A DNA stretch of 64,000 nt from Syngnathus acus (taxonomy: Eukaryota > Chordata > Actinopteri > Syngnathiformes > Syngnathidae), in contig NC_051101.1 in assembly GCF_901709675.1 (NCBI RefSeq), positions 10,684,501 through 10,748,500 of the forward strand. Reading direction: 5' to 3'. Made by a program: the position numbers and the translations under genes. The notes below the pieces were generated by a model. That model saw nothing but the letters and a program-made list of their open reading frames with translations, did no database searches and was not told the origin of the DNA. Every line of letters begins with the position of its first letter. The stretch's first letter is position 1. Below, piece by piece: positions 39,601-50,983 of the stretch.

Positions 39601-42600
39601 TTTCACAACACAGAATTGAGCAGAAGAAACGCTTTGCTTTGTATCCTAGAGGCACCTGCATGAGCTAGCTCTGGACTAATGACACAGAGAGATGCTCTCC
39701 ACGAGGAAATAAGCTCTTTTAGCATAAACCCGTCCGTGTGTGTGTTGACAGAACGTTCAAATAGCTCGTTATTGTCTCCGTAAAATCACATTAAAAGATC
39801 GTGCTGCTGTTACAAATTGCTGTCCAAGCACCTCCCTTCCCTAAGTTCTTACTAATCATGATAGGGGCTATTTACTGAGAAGCTTCTGCTTTTGCACAGT
39901 CAGCATGAGTGAATGCTTTGAAAACAAAACCTGTTCTTGTGACTTCCGTCAAATGAGTTTGCAAGGAACAAAAAGTGCCATCATTCTCAATTAGAGCTGC
40001 TTTGCTAGCTATGGCTGAGCAGACTCCTCTGGACTGTGGCTCCATAAAAAAAATGTTCTTGATTGGACAATAGAGTCTTTTCAAGTCTCCCGCAGGGGTT
40101 AGCTTCACTTCCGCTACCTGTTTTTGCACTTGCACTTGCAATCAGGGATAATCAAAGTGGCCCAGCGTGTGGCGAAATAAGACGTCAGCCCAACGCTAAC
40201 AACCGAGCCATCCGACAATAACATTACAATCGGACCAGGAAGCAAATAGTTCAAGAAACCCACCTGCTGAGGTCGGAAGATGCTAATCGAGGCAGAAGAG
40301 CTAGCAAGACTGTCTCGCTAACTAGCCAAAGGCAACAGAGCAACCATTTCTTATCTTGTCCATTTGACAACAAAATAAAAATTATACTACTCCGTATAAA
40401 AACCGCCATTAAAAAACATTTTTATTTGAAAATATGAATCTTGGCTGTTTATAGCCGACAATGCTAATGCTAGCAAATGTCTCATCATCGAGATCCAATT
40501 TCTACCTTGGTTTTACCACAACCAAAACCAGCAAAAAATTGAAGTTTCTTTTAGAGAACGATGAGCATTTTAATAAAACATCTGATCCCGCCTTATGCAT
40601 AATTCCGAGTAATCCGACAAAAGTGTTAAAAACTGTATATTGGACTACAACATTGTTGAAACACTAAAAGTAAAATTAGCAGACACGCGCTGGGTTTAGT
40701 GTCAGGGTAAATTCAGGTTACAGGCCCGAGAGAGCCAGTCCCCCCGGGACCCCGTCAACGAGTGTACTCGACACAAAAGACGATCCTCAATGTACGAACC
40801 ATCCCGAGCCGGTCAAGCTCAGCAGTGAGGCGTCAAGGGGAAGAAGTGGGGGGTGCGCTTGCAACAATGCAGCTTTCAATGCGCGCGCACACACTAGCCC
40901 AGTGTCCACGCACATCCTGCTCTCATTGTAGCCCCTTTGTGGGTGCTCAGCACATCTTAAAGCGCTGACACGTTCACACGGACATCTATCCGGCGCCTGC
41001 TGACCAACCCAGAGACTAAAACGCCCTCAATCACCGCCTTTGTGTAAAGACATGCGCAGGATGCTTCTCACATCCTCAAGGAAACCATTTTCAGCATCTC
41101 TGATATGTCACGCGATCATTAGAAGAACACAGGCGTAGGGTAACATACCTTCGATTGTTTCCTGCTGAAATCCATCAGGAGGAGTCCGAGGTGGGGAACA
41201 AACAGAAGACAAAAAAGAGCAGTTAGGAATATTGAGCTTAAATGCTAAACACAAATGAAATATTCCTGGATGTCGCCAGGAAACTTGAGCGTGTGTATAC
41301 ACTAAATCAGTTTTTGCTTCTGTTCACTTCCAAGTAGCACTTCCTGCTGGTCACTGCTGTGATTGGGTTCAGGAGTAGGCCAGTGGAACGAAGCGAGGCA
41401 AGAGATTTAGCATTCATCGTCCCACTGACTCTGTTGAGTAAATAGATCTTCTGCCTGTGGACTTAACAAAGAGGCCAAGTTGGGGATGGCTGCACTCAGC
41501 ATACCCGGATGCCGGAACTAAGGACAAAAAGTTTGACTCGAGTTATGTTGGATTACATTTTTGAACCGCAGGTCCACCCAGACCACAGGATGATGAAATT
41601 AGTCAAAACAACAACCGTCCATTAAAGCGACATGAAATAAAACAGCTTCTACTCTTTTGGGACACATTGTTGCAAAAGTCATTCTGTGGGAATTTTGAGG
41701 AACATTTTCCTCCTGGGTGTACAATATAAACGGCCACATGTGGTATGTGGAGAATCCCGAGCGAGACAATAGAGAGAATTGTATTCCATCTTGCTATATA
41801 TAGGTTTTGTTAACACAATTACTTCCTCGCTAAAGACAAACGCAGACTTCATTCATGACATACATTATTTCTTTTTCGCAGCTGCTTCGATCACTTTAAG
41901 AGCCTCCCAACGTAAATTCCGGCACTCCTCAGCCTCCCAATATAATCTTTTAATCTCACCAGATATTTGTCTCCATCTTAACAATGTGCAAGAAATCACT
42001 TTTGTGATCATATTTATTATTGTTAAAAATGCATTTCAGTGGCAGTCTCGGCGACTCGGTCACAAAGCTCGGACGGTGCAACCTCGAGGCCATTTGCTTG
42101 AAACTTAGCGTGTATGACATGTTGAGGTTGGAGGGCTTATGTTGCGGTTCAGCACACACGAGGCTAACGCTGCTGGTTTTGTGCGCTTCATTGTACTTCG
42201 TGTGAAGTGTGTCGCCGTGGCCGCACGTTGGCTCCCGGCCTTCCAGCCAGCCGTTCCATGATAAGACATCCGGAAAATTTCTCAGCATGGCTGGAAGACA
42301 GTAACAATTCACCCGACCCCCTCTAAAGCAAGGTTATCGGCCATATTGTTAAATCTCAAGTAGAAGATATCTCCCTTGAGACTGACTTTGGGGGATTTTT
42401 TTTTTTCAATTATTTTCCATTACGAGCTGGTATGCATGATTGGTTGACGTCTTCTGTCGAGTTTTAGATTACTGTATGCTCCCCAAATAAAAATTATGAA
42501 GGGTGGGAGTGCCCGCAGCGGGATCCCCCCATGGCTATGGAACAGGATTAAGGCCACTGGGTCATTATGTTGTCAGAAAAATGTCCTCTTCCAGCCCAGC

Positions 42601-45600
42601 GGGAAACAAACACACAAGATTACATACAGAATGCATCATCCAGCAATACCGCATTTAATCATAAAATATTTTAAAAAAGCCTCTCATAGGAATTTATGGT
42701 CACGGACGAGAACAATACACTTGACCATCGTCCAATTTCCCAAATAGAGCTTCCACAAGAGCAGATGTGGTAGCTCCAAATTTACAAATTAAGTAATTTC
42801 AGATAAACAGTCTAATGAGATAATCCTCCTTCACACACAGAAAGAGTCTCACACAAACAAAGAGAGTCAAATTCCGTCTGATTGCTACATCTCGAGCCCT
42901 CCAAACCATTTAACCTCAATTTAACCACACATAAGACTCTTTCCCCTACTCGCCTGTCAACGTGTTTCAGACAATTACAAGTCATAAGAGATTTGAGCCA
43001 AACACAACGTAGTGTGTCAGTTTTGGGTTACAGCAGATTGCGCTGCTCTGGAGCCCAGGCTAACATTTCAAATATTCCCCTAGTATGCTTAGAACGAATC
43101 AAGCTGGTCGCTCCCACCCACTCAAAGTAGGAGATCACCTTGCTGCACAGACTTAGAAAAAATAATACACTGAGTCTTGTGTGGGATTGTTAAAAAAAAA
43201 AAGAAAATTCCATGAAGTAGGCAAGAAGGACACTCAATAGAGCAGACAAGGCTGAAATATCAACAACGCGAAATGTAAATGTTTACTCCTTAACAGGGTT
43301 GCTGGAAATAACAATTTATTTAAAAATAGAATGTGGTCAATTATGCATAATTAATCATTGTCGAAACATCTTAAAGCAACCAGCGGAGGCGCTGTTTATC
43401 CAATTGCAACAACCAAAGAAGAACAATATGTGAGCTATGAAAAGTTGAGTTACATCCACTCTGACCTTAGCTTTGACCCCACTCCCTTGGGCATCATTAA
43501 TTTATTCGGTATGACACTGGCATTTAAATAGGTTCCACAGAGAATATTTTCCATCCCATTATAGGAATAAAGAGTTTAAAATGGGTCATGAGCAGATAGG
43601 GGATGCTGGAAGGTTGTTTGGATGTAGCCTATTCCGCCACAATTGCTTCAAAATTAAACAAAGAGCATGAACTATAAAGTTCGTGTGAATTATTTTGCAC
43701 TTAAGAGAAAAACATGCATCATTTATATTTTACAAGTCTGCTAACTCCTGCATGTCTCGGCAACAGTTGTTGCTCGGCAACAACTCTGCAAACACGCGGC
43801 CGAGACAAACGACCAGCCTTGTGAGTCAAAGTTCCGACATAAAAGCCAAGCTCAGACTGTCAAAAACAGTCTTAATGAGGAGCAATGCGCCGGATGCTCC
43901 TGTTGGGGAATTTTCCTTCGCACATGCCAACAACGCAGATGAAGCAGTTCGGCTCCAATCGTGTCCTCCCAGGCATTTGTGACGCTGCAGTGACAAGGTA
44001 GGTCCGCGGGCCTAGCATACTGAATGATACGCCGCCCCAGAAGCATTAAATCACTTTCACAGGGTTGGTCAATCTGTTCATTTCGATTGCAACTCTCCTT
44101 CCCAAAAGATATTAAGTGACATTTACTATCGGGACACACCTCTTTTGACCCTGCCTACTTGTAGATGTCACATGTTTGAATAGGTTTAGCGTGTGGCCGC
44201 TACGGACAAAAGGTCACAAAAGGAACAAGATGGCAGAGAAACACACAACTAAAGACATTATTGCTGTCACGATAGATTTATTCGCCGCTAAAGACCGGAA
44301 GCCTTTTTGAGACCGAAATTGTTGTGTAAATTCCTTAACATAAAGCGAGAGAATTCTTAGGTCTTGTTGCAAGAGAAACCACATCTGAGCCTGATGAGCC
44401 ACAGATGCAACAAAGATGGACGCCGCCATCTTTTCTCCATTCTGTGAAAACAATGGGACAGCCTTTGAACAAACAGGCCTTTTGTGATTTGGACTACCGA
44501 GTCAATTTATGTGACCTGCGTGTTTGATAAATGTATTACTAAGCTAGGAAGATCTCCGAACATCTTTCTACATGGAAATGTTGATGAGTGGAGACAATCA
44601 TATCTAGACAAAGGGAACATTCCTGAGGGCAGTCACCGGACAAGGCAGCTTGTCATTTTAGAAAGGCGTGTTTTGAAAAGCCAGAGAGATGCTCAAATGA
44701 TACTAAAAAGAGAGAATGTTCGGTATATGTTTGAATACATTGACATTTTATTGATAAAGACAATGGTGTGGGTTTAGCATTTGGTAATTTAGCATTTGAC
44801 ATGATGGAAATGATTATTATTAAAATCTTTAAGCTCTTTTTTCAAATTTGGTCATGTGACATTCACAAGTTGAGCCGTGATTGGTCGATACCTGAGCCCT
44901 GAGTATGTGATGTCATTTTACGTCGACAGCAAGTGGCAAAATGTTTTTTTTTTTAAAGGTGTTAATTGTACATAAAAATAATGAAGTTAAATTCATTTTA
45001 GACAAAATACTAATGTTTTACGGCTGAAAATGTCTAAATGAGTTTGGTATTCTATCAAGGCTTAACAGTTTAACCTGTCAAGCTAACCGCTACATAAACA
45101 TCTGGGGGCTGTTATCATTTTTGAAGATGGGAAACACACATTCAAGTTTGATCATATCTCCCTTTCAGAAGATATTTATAAGTCTTGGCGGCTTTGTATT
45201 CAGTTGTGTTGGCAGGCAGGTTGGAACATGACGAATTGTGATACGGGCCCCCCTCTCGAGGGGTATTTCCTTGTCATGATGCCCCTCCACTCATCTCCAC
45301 CACAGACAGCAGCCTCAGGTGTTTCTCTGCCTCTCCATCCCCCATTAAGCCATTGTGTCGACAGAACACAAGCATTCCCATGTCAAATATGCGACGTGGT
45401 GCCAGCATAACGTGCAGATGAAAGGTGAGAAAGACCATTAGGAATTTAGGGGAAACTTAACCTGCAGCTTAGTGATCACGAGTGTTACCATAATACAGTG
45501 AAGTGTAAAGAATGAAGCTCAACCATCAAAGCAAATCCCTCATATGCTTCCAAATTCTCATTTGCTGTGTGGTCCGTCTGTGGAAAACAGGATTTCCAAT

Positions 45601-47671
45601 TTTTGACGCGTCATGAGATCATCTGAATCCCAAACTTAATTCCACTTCTATATTTTTAGAAACACAAAAATCCATCCGTACGTCTTTTTCTCTCTGTTCC
45701 CATGGGAGAGACAAAGTTCCCATGACTAAATCCCCCTGCAGCCATATTTGATAGCCACTAAAACTGACACTTCTCCAGCACACAGCAACAGGTGTCCTCA
45801 AAACATGGCTGCAACGGGAGCAAAAAGCTTTTCTCGCAGTTCCACCATCAGCAAGAGAGAAAATTATATGCCTTGGCAAAACCACTGTAGTCTAAACACA
45901 AGGAGCCAAATCACCAGCAGCAAGGCTGCTTACTTCGTGTCAAGTCAAAATACATGCAGCAAGGTTGGGCAACACAATTTTACATGATTTGTCACACTGG
46001 ACATCAAATCTTAAGTTGGTGTTCCAAATATGATAAAGTCGCAAGAAATAAGAAGCAGTTTCTCACCAACATCTGTTAAACGTGGCAAAATGTGCACTTA
46101 CGTCAATCTTAAATGGACAGTCCTTTTATTTAGCCATTTTCAGCAGTAAAAAGTTAAGATTTTGTCAAAAATTAATTTGATCAAGATTGACCAATCACAG
46201 CTCATCTGCTTTCTGTTTGGACATGTGACATTCTCCGGGTGAGCCGTGATTGGTTGCTACATGAGCCCTCAGCACATGATGTCATTTACAGTCAACAGCA
46301 AATGGCAAAATACACTTTTAAAGATATTAAATGTTCATGAAATGTTATCAAATTAACTGATGAAAATATAAAAAATCCCTTTTAAAATTTCCCACTATAC
46401 TCCACCAATGGTAAATCAAAACGACTTAATGTGACAGCTACAATACATCCACTTAAACGACATCTTAAGCAGCATTATAATGATGTCACACTTTGTTTGC
46501 TTTCATAAAGTCTGAGTGTGATCCATAATATTTTACAGCTTCTATTCCTGACATTAAGTGCCCCGTCCTCTACTCCAATGCTGAGCACTGTCGTGTTACC
46601 CGGCACCCTTCGCTTAAATTAGCTCATCGGCAAAACCTTGAGAGATTCATCGGCTAGGTTCAAATGCATCACAATTGTTGGCTATTGGAAACTTAACATC
46701 AATGAGACAACATATCAAGTTGCACATACATTGGACTTCATCACTTCCTTAGCAATTTTTCAAACTGAATTTAACGTGACAATTGCAATGCACAACTCGC
46801 AACTTGCTTTGGTGGCAGGAAAATGATTTATTTAAATGTATTCCTATTCTACTCATTTGCTGTAAAAGGTCACAATATTGTCTTATATACTTGATTCATG
46901 TGAGAATGTGAACCAATTTGTTTTTTGCTGTAAAAGGTCACAATATTGTGTGAAAGTGTGAACCAATTTGTTTTTTAAAACAGGTTGACAAGTACATATT
47001 CACAGAATGGCTAAGATTCCATTCCAGAAGCTCAAAACTTTGAGGCAGATGTGCTAACAACCACTAGTGTTATGACGACACGGTACAACATCATATGACG
47101 AAGTTTTGTTATTGCATACTGCACGACAAGCTCGGTGAAAGTTATTTGTGCACTTGCACTTGGGGTCAGACGTTTACATAACACCCCGGGAGCCCCACGG
47201 TGCTTCAAATATTTGGTGACACTCAAAACCAAGCACAGTAATCCAAACTGTAAAAGATTTTGCAGGGTGGGCAACCACAATTCAAATAAAATCCAGTTGG
47301 AGTGATGATATTTAAACAACACTATGGAATTGTTTTATTCTTTTTTTACCTGTTGTCTCCTTTTGCATTGGAGGGTGGCGCGTACAGAACCGTCTGGTTG
47401 TCCTCCATGTCCACCACGCATTTTGTGTTCAGCTCAATTTCTGTACGAAGACGTTTGTTTTGGAAAACAAAGCAGACAACGGGGTGTGAAATACGACTTC
47501 ATTTAATTCCCTTAAAACTCCACAAGACGACCCAAGTGACGCTCTTTGAAAAGGGATGAAAAGTTAGCGGATTTTACAACACACTTAAAAAAAAAAAATT
47601 AAAAAAAAAGACTTACCTCTCCGGTTCATGGGCCGAACTCTTACGGCAACTTTTACTTTAGTATCCGACAT
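24663..47671 (-). CDS. kif13a: Kinesin-3 motor KIF13A, with C-terminal CAP-Gly domain
   Basis: Plus-end microtubule motor for endosome and melanosome cargo. I traced 38 constitutive coding exons in phase, totalling 1843 residues. Starts: 47671, 47440, 41161, 39211, 38277, 37871, 35839, 35153, 34937, 34681, 34499, 34216, 34019, 33419, 33105, 32951, 32469, 31746, 31497, 31279, 31057, 30775, 30358, 30132, 29889, 29016, 28840, 28633, 28411, 28159, 27909, 27738, 27331, 27179, 27014, 26840, 26178, 24796. The motor (1-360) has [19 protein letters not shown] and DLAGSE. A neck/coil follows, then FHA (about 475-540, [15 protein letters not shown]), coiled coil ([12 protein letters not shown]), KIF1B/DUF3694 region and an acidic Ser-rich tail. 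A CAP-Gly domain lies at about 1764-1827. Motor-to-tail text is KIF13A, not KIF13B, and nhlrc1 is next door as in human. Oddities: a 13-nt exon, a GC donor and the CAP-Gly end. Confidence 0.93.
25117..25136 (-). promoter_or_regulatory. CTCF-like motif in kif13a last intron
   Basis: Minus-strand TCCACTAGAGGGCACTG has the same core as the site at 3224. Motif match only. Confidence 0.35.
26692..26701 (-). other. GC-type splice donor of kif13a (GC-AG intron)
   Basis: The exon starting at 26840 ends GGAAAAGAG and is followed by GCAAGAAG. No GT donor nearby keeps the frame. Cutting at AG|GCAAG gives phase 0 and joins LLGKE to ESDEEDAAV after the CTGCAG acceptor at 26179. Mammalian KIF13A has similar text at this point (PLLSQED then an acidic run). 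GC-AG introns typically show exactly this strong AG|GCAAGT-like consensus. Confidence 0.65.
29459..29491 (-). other. Probable alternative 33-nt exon of kif13a
   Basis: Encodes [11 protein letters not shown], flanked by an acceptor (CCTGCCAG) and a donor (GTACCC). It would sit between exons ending LDTYQ and starting EEDLSC and keeps phase 0. Mammalian KIF13A isoforms carry an optional acidic insert ending DMDSYQ at this place. Length with it is 1854 residues. Confidence 0.65.
32515..32712. repeat. Tandem copies of a MITE end in a kif13a intron
   Basis: GAAGCTRCAGGAAWTTCTTGGAA and, downstream, GATATCAAAAGTCTACACAC or CATATCAAAAGTCTACACAC occur twice about 100 bases apart. The ATATCAAAAGTCTACACACC text is the terminus of the MITE seen whole at 60922-61178. 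Confidence 0.6.
36581..36611. repeat. Perfect 10-bp inverted repeat (hairpin)
   Basis: ATTGGGCAAT and ATTGCCCAAT flank an 11-base GCTAGCTAGCT spacer that is itself palindromic. It lies in a run of GCTAGC repeats in kif13a intron 6. No function is evident. Confidence 0.7.
41149..41161 (-). other. 13-nt microexon of kif13a
   Basis: GAAACAATCGAAG lies between TTTCAGCAG and GTATGTTAC. The exon ending at 47350 leaves phase 2 (AG). The exon starting at 39211 needs phase 0 for VFAFDHCFW. This segment supplies one base plus KQSK, giving GDNRKQSKVFAFD, which aligns with mammalian ERKPPKVFAFD. Without it the frame is lost. The identification rests on length, phase, splice sites and position all agreeing. 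Confidence 0.8.
44850..46320. repeat. Two dispersed copies of an unnamed repeat in kif13a intron 2
   Basis: About 100 bases at 44850-44950 and 46205-46320 share TGTGACATTC, GAGCCGTGATTGGT, TGAGCCCT, ATGTGATGTCATTT or CATGATGTCATTT, and AGCAARTGGCAAAAT, in the same orientation and order. Identity is roughly 75-80 percent. The family was not recognised. Confidence 0.65.
46857..46976. repeat. Short tandem duplication
   Basis: TTTGCTGTAAAAGGTCACAA begins at 46857 and again at 46924. Both units end GTGTGAACCAATTTG or AATGTGAACCAATTTG followed by TTTTTT. The second unit lacks about 14 bases in the middle. Confidence 0.75.
47008..47069 (-). mobile_element. tRNA-like SINE head fragment
   Basis: On the minus strand CACTAGTGGTTGTTAGCACA followed by TCTGCCTCAAAG matches the A-box end of the SINE at 50813-50983. 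It is truncated after about 60 bases. Confidence 0.45.
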
Positions 47672-48642
47672 TTTTGCCTACTTTTCGCTTTTTTCTCAGC
47701 GGGGGAAAGTCTCCAGACAACAAGTCCGAATCTGTACCGTGGCAAAAGGCGACAGATTGCGACTCAAATCGCCCCTAAAGCGTTCGCGCGTCAAAAAGAA
47801 ACGTCAGGAAAGCGTCCATGCTTGTCCTTTATATCCATTCGGTTTGATTTTTAGATCGAAATCCAGAGCTCGACTCCGCTTCCATACAGCATCCCCACCG
47901 CCATCTTCCTCCACCGACCGTCCGGGAGCTCGACTGCTCTGCTCTGTTGTGCTCTCCTCTGGCAGGCTGTGGAGGCTGCACCAAAGCACCAAAAGAGGGG
48001 CAAACCATTTTTTTGCACTGCACGAAACAGGGGCGAGCCCGCCCGCCCGCCGCTCATTAGACGAGGGCCAGACAGACATGTGATGGAGAGTGGTTATTTT
48101 TCACACAGCCGTGAAATTTCATTTTCACCCAATAAATGCTTTTACTCACCGACATTTAGACACGAGCTCCACAGTGGTGAACAACCGATGGTTTGTGGGC
48201 TATTTGTGGGCCTACTATCCATTTTGGGCGGTTCGCAGCATATAGTGGAAAAAAATGTACACAACATAAATGATGCGGCTATAGAATATAATAATGTATG
48301 TATGTGTGTAGTGTGACGTGTAATACATGACTTTTAAAAATTCAGAATGAATATAAACCCATTTTGCTCTGTCAATGTTGATCCAGAGTTCCAAGCAGAC
48401 ATGGTGAATTGGCATTTTCAATAAGCATATCTTTTTATTAAATGTACATATCAATAAATAAAAAAAGTGAAACTCATATTGCACTCATAAAACACATGGG
48501 AAATACATTTGAGAGGTCTAACTCCTATTTTATTGCCTAATTAAGAATCTATCTAAATAGCTTGCAATCTAGCTAGCCAACTATTTGTCTTGCTAGGCTA
48601 CTATCTATGAATAATATTTCAATTTAACTACAGTCTAACTTC
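47672..48642. other. kif13a promoter/5' UTR and nhlrc1 3' flank
   Basis: 47.67-48.06 kb is CpG-rich compared with its surroundings (GCGTTCGCGCG, CCGACCGTCCGGGAGCTCG) and is the likely kif13a promoter/5' UTR. Open frames here in several phases are a by-product of GC content. 48.1-48.64 kb is AT-rich and holds nothing I recognise beyond the nhlrc1 3' UTR. Confidence 0.5.
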
Positions 48643-49824
48643 TCAAGAGTATAACTTGACTGTGTGGTCACCACCATCCACAATCAAAAGAGTATTGTTA
48701 AGTGGCACCAATCCAACAGGTCGAATGAGGTGCTCTGCTACAAGAGGAGCGAGGGCAGCACCGCTTTGCACCCTCCCAAAAGTCCAAATCATCCCTCGAT
48801 GGGAGTCGACGACAAGCAGGTGTCCGTTTCTGTCAAAGGTCACAGCGGACATGTTTATGGTGACCGAGGCAGTCAGGCTAAGACTTAAATTATCCGTCTG
48901 ATAAAGAATGTGGAAGTCTGGAGTGAACACGGTCAGTCTGGAGTAACTTTGCTTCCTTATGTGCTCGGTCACATGCTCCATCACCGCCGTATGACAGCTC
49001 GTCCTGCAGCAGGCCACGGCTTTCGGATTGTCCAGTTGCGAAGCCACCGTTCCCTCCTCCAGTGTGACGCCATGTTTGTAGTCCACCTTAATGCGGGATA
49101 GCGTTCCGGCCTGGACGTCCGAGACCAGGATGCGGCCGTTGCTATCCGTGTCCACCCCCCACGGCATCGAGAAGCCAGCCTTAACCGTGATCACGTGGTT
49201 TCCCCTGGATGTAAACACCTTGACGGATTTATCGCCCGCGTCGGTCACCGCCACGTGACCGCAGGAGGTCACCGCCACATCCACCGGGTAACAAACCTCG
49301 TCGGCGGCGTGTCCTCTTTTTCCAAAAGCGTGCCGCTTCTTCCCTTGAGGAGTAAACACCACCACGCTCTTCTCACCTTCATGCACCACAAACAAAGTCC
49401 CTGAGGATGGCATCACCGCCAATCCAGTCGGATTAATAAGAGTCCCCCAGCCGCCAAAGGTCAAACTGAGTTGTAAGGTTTTGCCACTCACACCTGAGGC
49501 CTCCTCTTCATCTTCCTGTTTGTCAGGAGTGAACAAGAGCAGCTCCTGCAGGTCACAAAGAGGCTGACAGTGGGAGGTGGCGTCAACAGGGCACAGCTGT
49601 CGACAGAAGGGGCACTCCAGCTTCCTCAGGAGAGGGTGGGACAGAGCCCCCACGCATTCCACACACAGAACGTGACCGCACGACAGGTTCTGCGGTCTAC
49701 GCTCGGCCTGCTGAGTGTTGAACTTTTCAAAGCAGACTTTACACTCAAGCAAGTTGATCCGGATCTCTCGCAACGTGCCCTCGGGTCTCGTAATGTCGCC
49801 TTGCCTCCGGCAGCTGTCCGTCAT
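48643..49824 (-). CDS. nhlrc1: Malin, RING-type E3 ubiquitin ligase NHLRC1
   Basis: Malin is the E3 ligase that works with laforin in glycogen quality control; loss causes Lafora disease in people. One uninterrupted exon encodes 393 residues (human about 395), intronless as in mammals. The C3HC4 RING lies at about 28-74: C28, C31, C49, H51, C54, C57, C71 and C74 are all present. After an acidic linker (about 105-118) come NHL beta-propeller repeats, each with an INPTGLAV, YPVDVAV, MPWGVD, NPKAVA, MSAVTFD or IRPVGLV-type start. The C-terminus is VDGGDHTVKLYS. ATG at 49824 precedes the conserved region by 27 residues, as in the family. It lies directly upstream of kif13a on the same strand, the human order. 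Confidence 0.95.
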   Translation of the reverse strand: MTDSCRRQGDITRPEGTLREIRINLLECKVCFEKFNTQQAERRPQNLSCGHVLCVECVGALSHPLLRKLECPFCRQLCPVDATSHCQPLCDLQELLLFTPDKQEDEEEASGVSGKTLQLSLTFGGWGTLINPTGLAVMPSSGTLFVVHEGEKSVVVFTPQGKKRHAFGKRGHAADEVCYPVDVAVTSCGHVAVTDAGDKSVKVFTSRGNHVITVKAGFSMPWGVDTDSNGRILVSDVQAGTLSRIKVDYKHGVTLEEGTVASQLDNPKAVACCRTSCHTAVMEHVTEHIRKQSYSRLTVFTPDFHILYQTDNLSLSLTASVTINMSAVTFDRNGHLLVVDSHRGMIWTFGRVQSGAALAPLVAEHLIRPVGLVPLNNTLLIVDGGDHTVKLYS

Positions 49825-50812
49825 GGCTGCAGATGTTCCTTACCTTTTACTTGAGGTGCAGGAAAGATAAAAAAAACGAGTTAAGGTGCATGGAATGGAG
49901 CAAAGACGAAAGGAAACGGAGAGATATGAGAAGAGCACTGCAACATTCTTGTGTTGTGCAGTAGGCCCACGTCACGTGATGAAAGGCAACAGCTCGCTGT
50001 TCTCTGCTGCCCTCTTCTGGAATTAAATTACATTACATGCTGCTGAAGCGCTTTTGTAAACTCCACATTCAACTGTTAATAGATTAATTCGATGTTTGGA
50101 ATAAAATTAAACAATTTGTTACAGAGTAAATTTTTTAAAGTCTTGTAATTTATTTTTTTAATTCACTAATGATTTTATAGATTACACCAGTTAAATTTTG
50201 ATAATTTTCTATTTAAATTTAACCAAAATTATTATTATTGTTATTATATACGATTATTGATCATTTTAAAGATAACTCGCTAATAAAATTTAAATACATT
50301 TTTAAAAAATAAATAGCAATAAACATTACATGACTCATAATAGTAAAGCAGGACCGGGCCACATGTGTTTTAAGGCCAGTTTTCCCACCACTGTTTTGTA
50401 TAAATCAAATACTGTGCCTCCCTGTGGATCACAAACATGGTTTGCTTCTTTAAATTTCAAGCGGTTTCAAGCGTTAACACGCTACATGGATACTTACCAC
50501 GCCTCTCAGGAGATTCCAAATTCCATCATCTCCATGTGAATCCACTTCACAATCCCACAAGACTTTTGCCCTTCGCCGCAAAGTCACATTTCCTTGCAAC
50601 GCAGTCGTGACGCCGCTTGACATGAGGAAGCTATTTTAGTTTCATGATGTGCAGTGAAATTGGATCTCACACAAGTCGGCGCTCGGGTCAGCCAATTTTG
50701 TTCTTCTTTGCTGAAGGTCACACCTCAAAGGTCGGCCAAGGGCGTTTCTGATTTCCTTTGTCAAGAACATAATCTACAAACATGACATTTATATATTATG
50801 AAGGGGTTCTTT
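49825..50812. other. nhlrc1 upstream region
   Basis: GTCACGTGAT (49971-49980), about 150 bases above the nhlrc1 start, is a palindromic E-box of the TFEB/USF type. A CTCF-like motif on the minus strand (50005-50021) follows. The rest is AT-rich and without a gene. Confidence 0.45.
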
Positions 50813-50983
50813 TGCACAGTGGACTAGTGGTTGGCATGTCAAGCTCACAATTCTGAAGTTCAGAGTTCAAATCCCAGCTGCGGCTTTCCTGTGTGGAGTT
50901 TTTCCAGTGCTTGTGAGGTTTTTTCTTTTTGGGTAGTCCTGCTTCCTCCCAAATTCCCAAAACATGCACACTACTGGGATGAT
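50813..50983 (+). mobile_element. tRNA-derived SINE-like element
   Basis: Starts GCACAGTGGACTAGTGGTTG, has a B-box-like GAGTTCAAATCCCAG (about 50860-50875), CTGTGTGGAGTTTTTCCAG, CTGCTTCCTCCCAAATTCCC and AAAACATGCACACTACTGGG. This is the order of the abundant fish repeat with these blocks. Substitutions are moderate. Too diverged and without a cloverleaf, so not a tRNA gene. Confidence 0.7.

Noticed and set aside
42380-42410. Candidate for the kif13a microexon reading x-S-P-K
   Set aside because: No AG acceptor directly upstream; the 41149-41161 segment meets all conditions.
44484-44777. 97-codon plus-strand frame in kif13a intron 2
   Set aside because: Looks partly protein-like but has no motif, splice context or recognised homologue.
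24663-47671. kif13b, because of the CAP-Gly end
   Set aside because: Stalk and tail text ([35 protein letters not shown] blocks) and the nhlrc1 neighbour fit KIF13A.
47628-48083. 151-codon plus-strand frame and several minus-strand frames
   Set aside because: Lie in the CpG-rich kif13a 5' region, where several frames are open together; a GC effect.
50813-50983. tRNA gene
   Set aside because: Has tRNA-like A/B boxes but no cloverleaf, followed by the typical SINE body.
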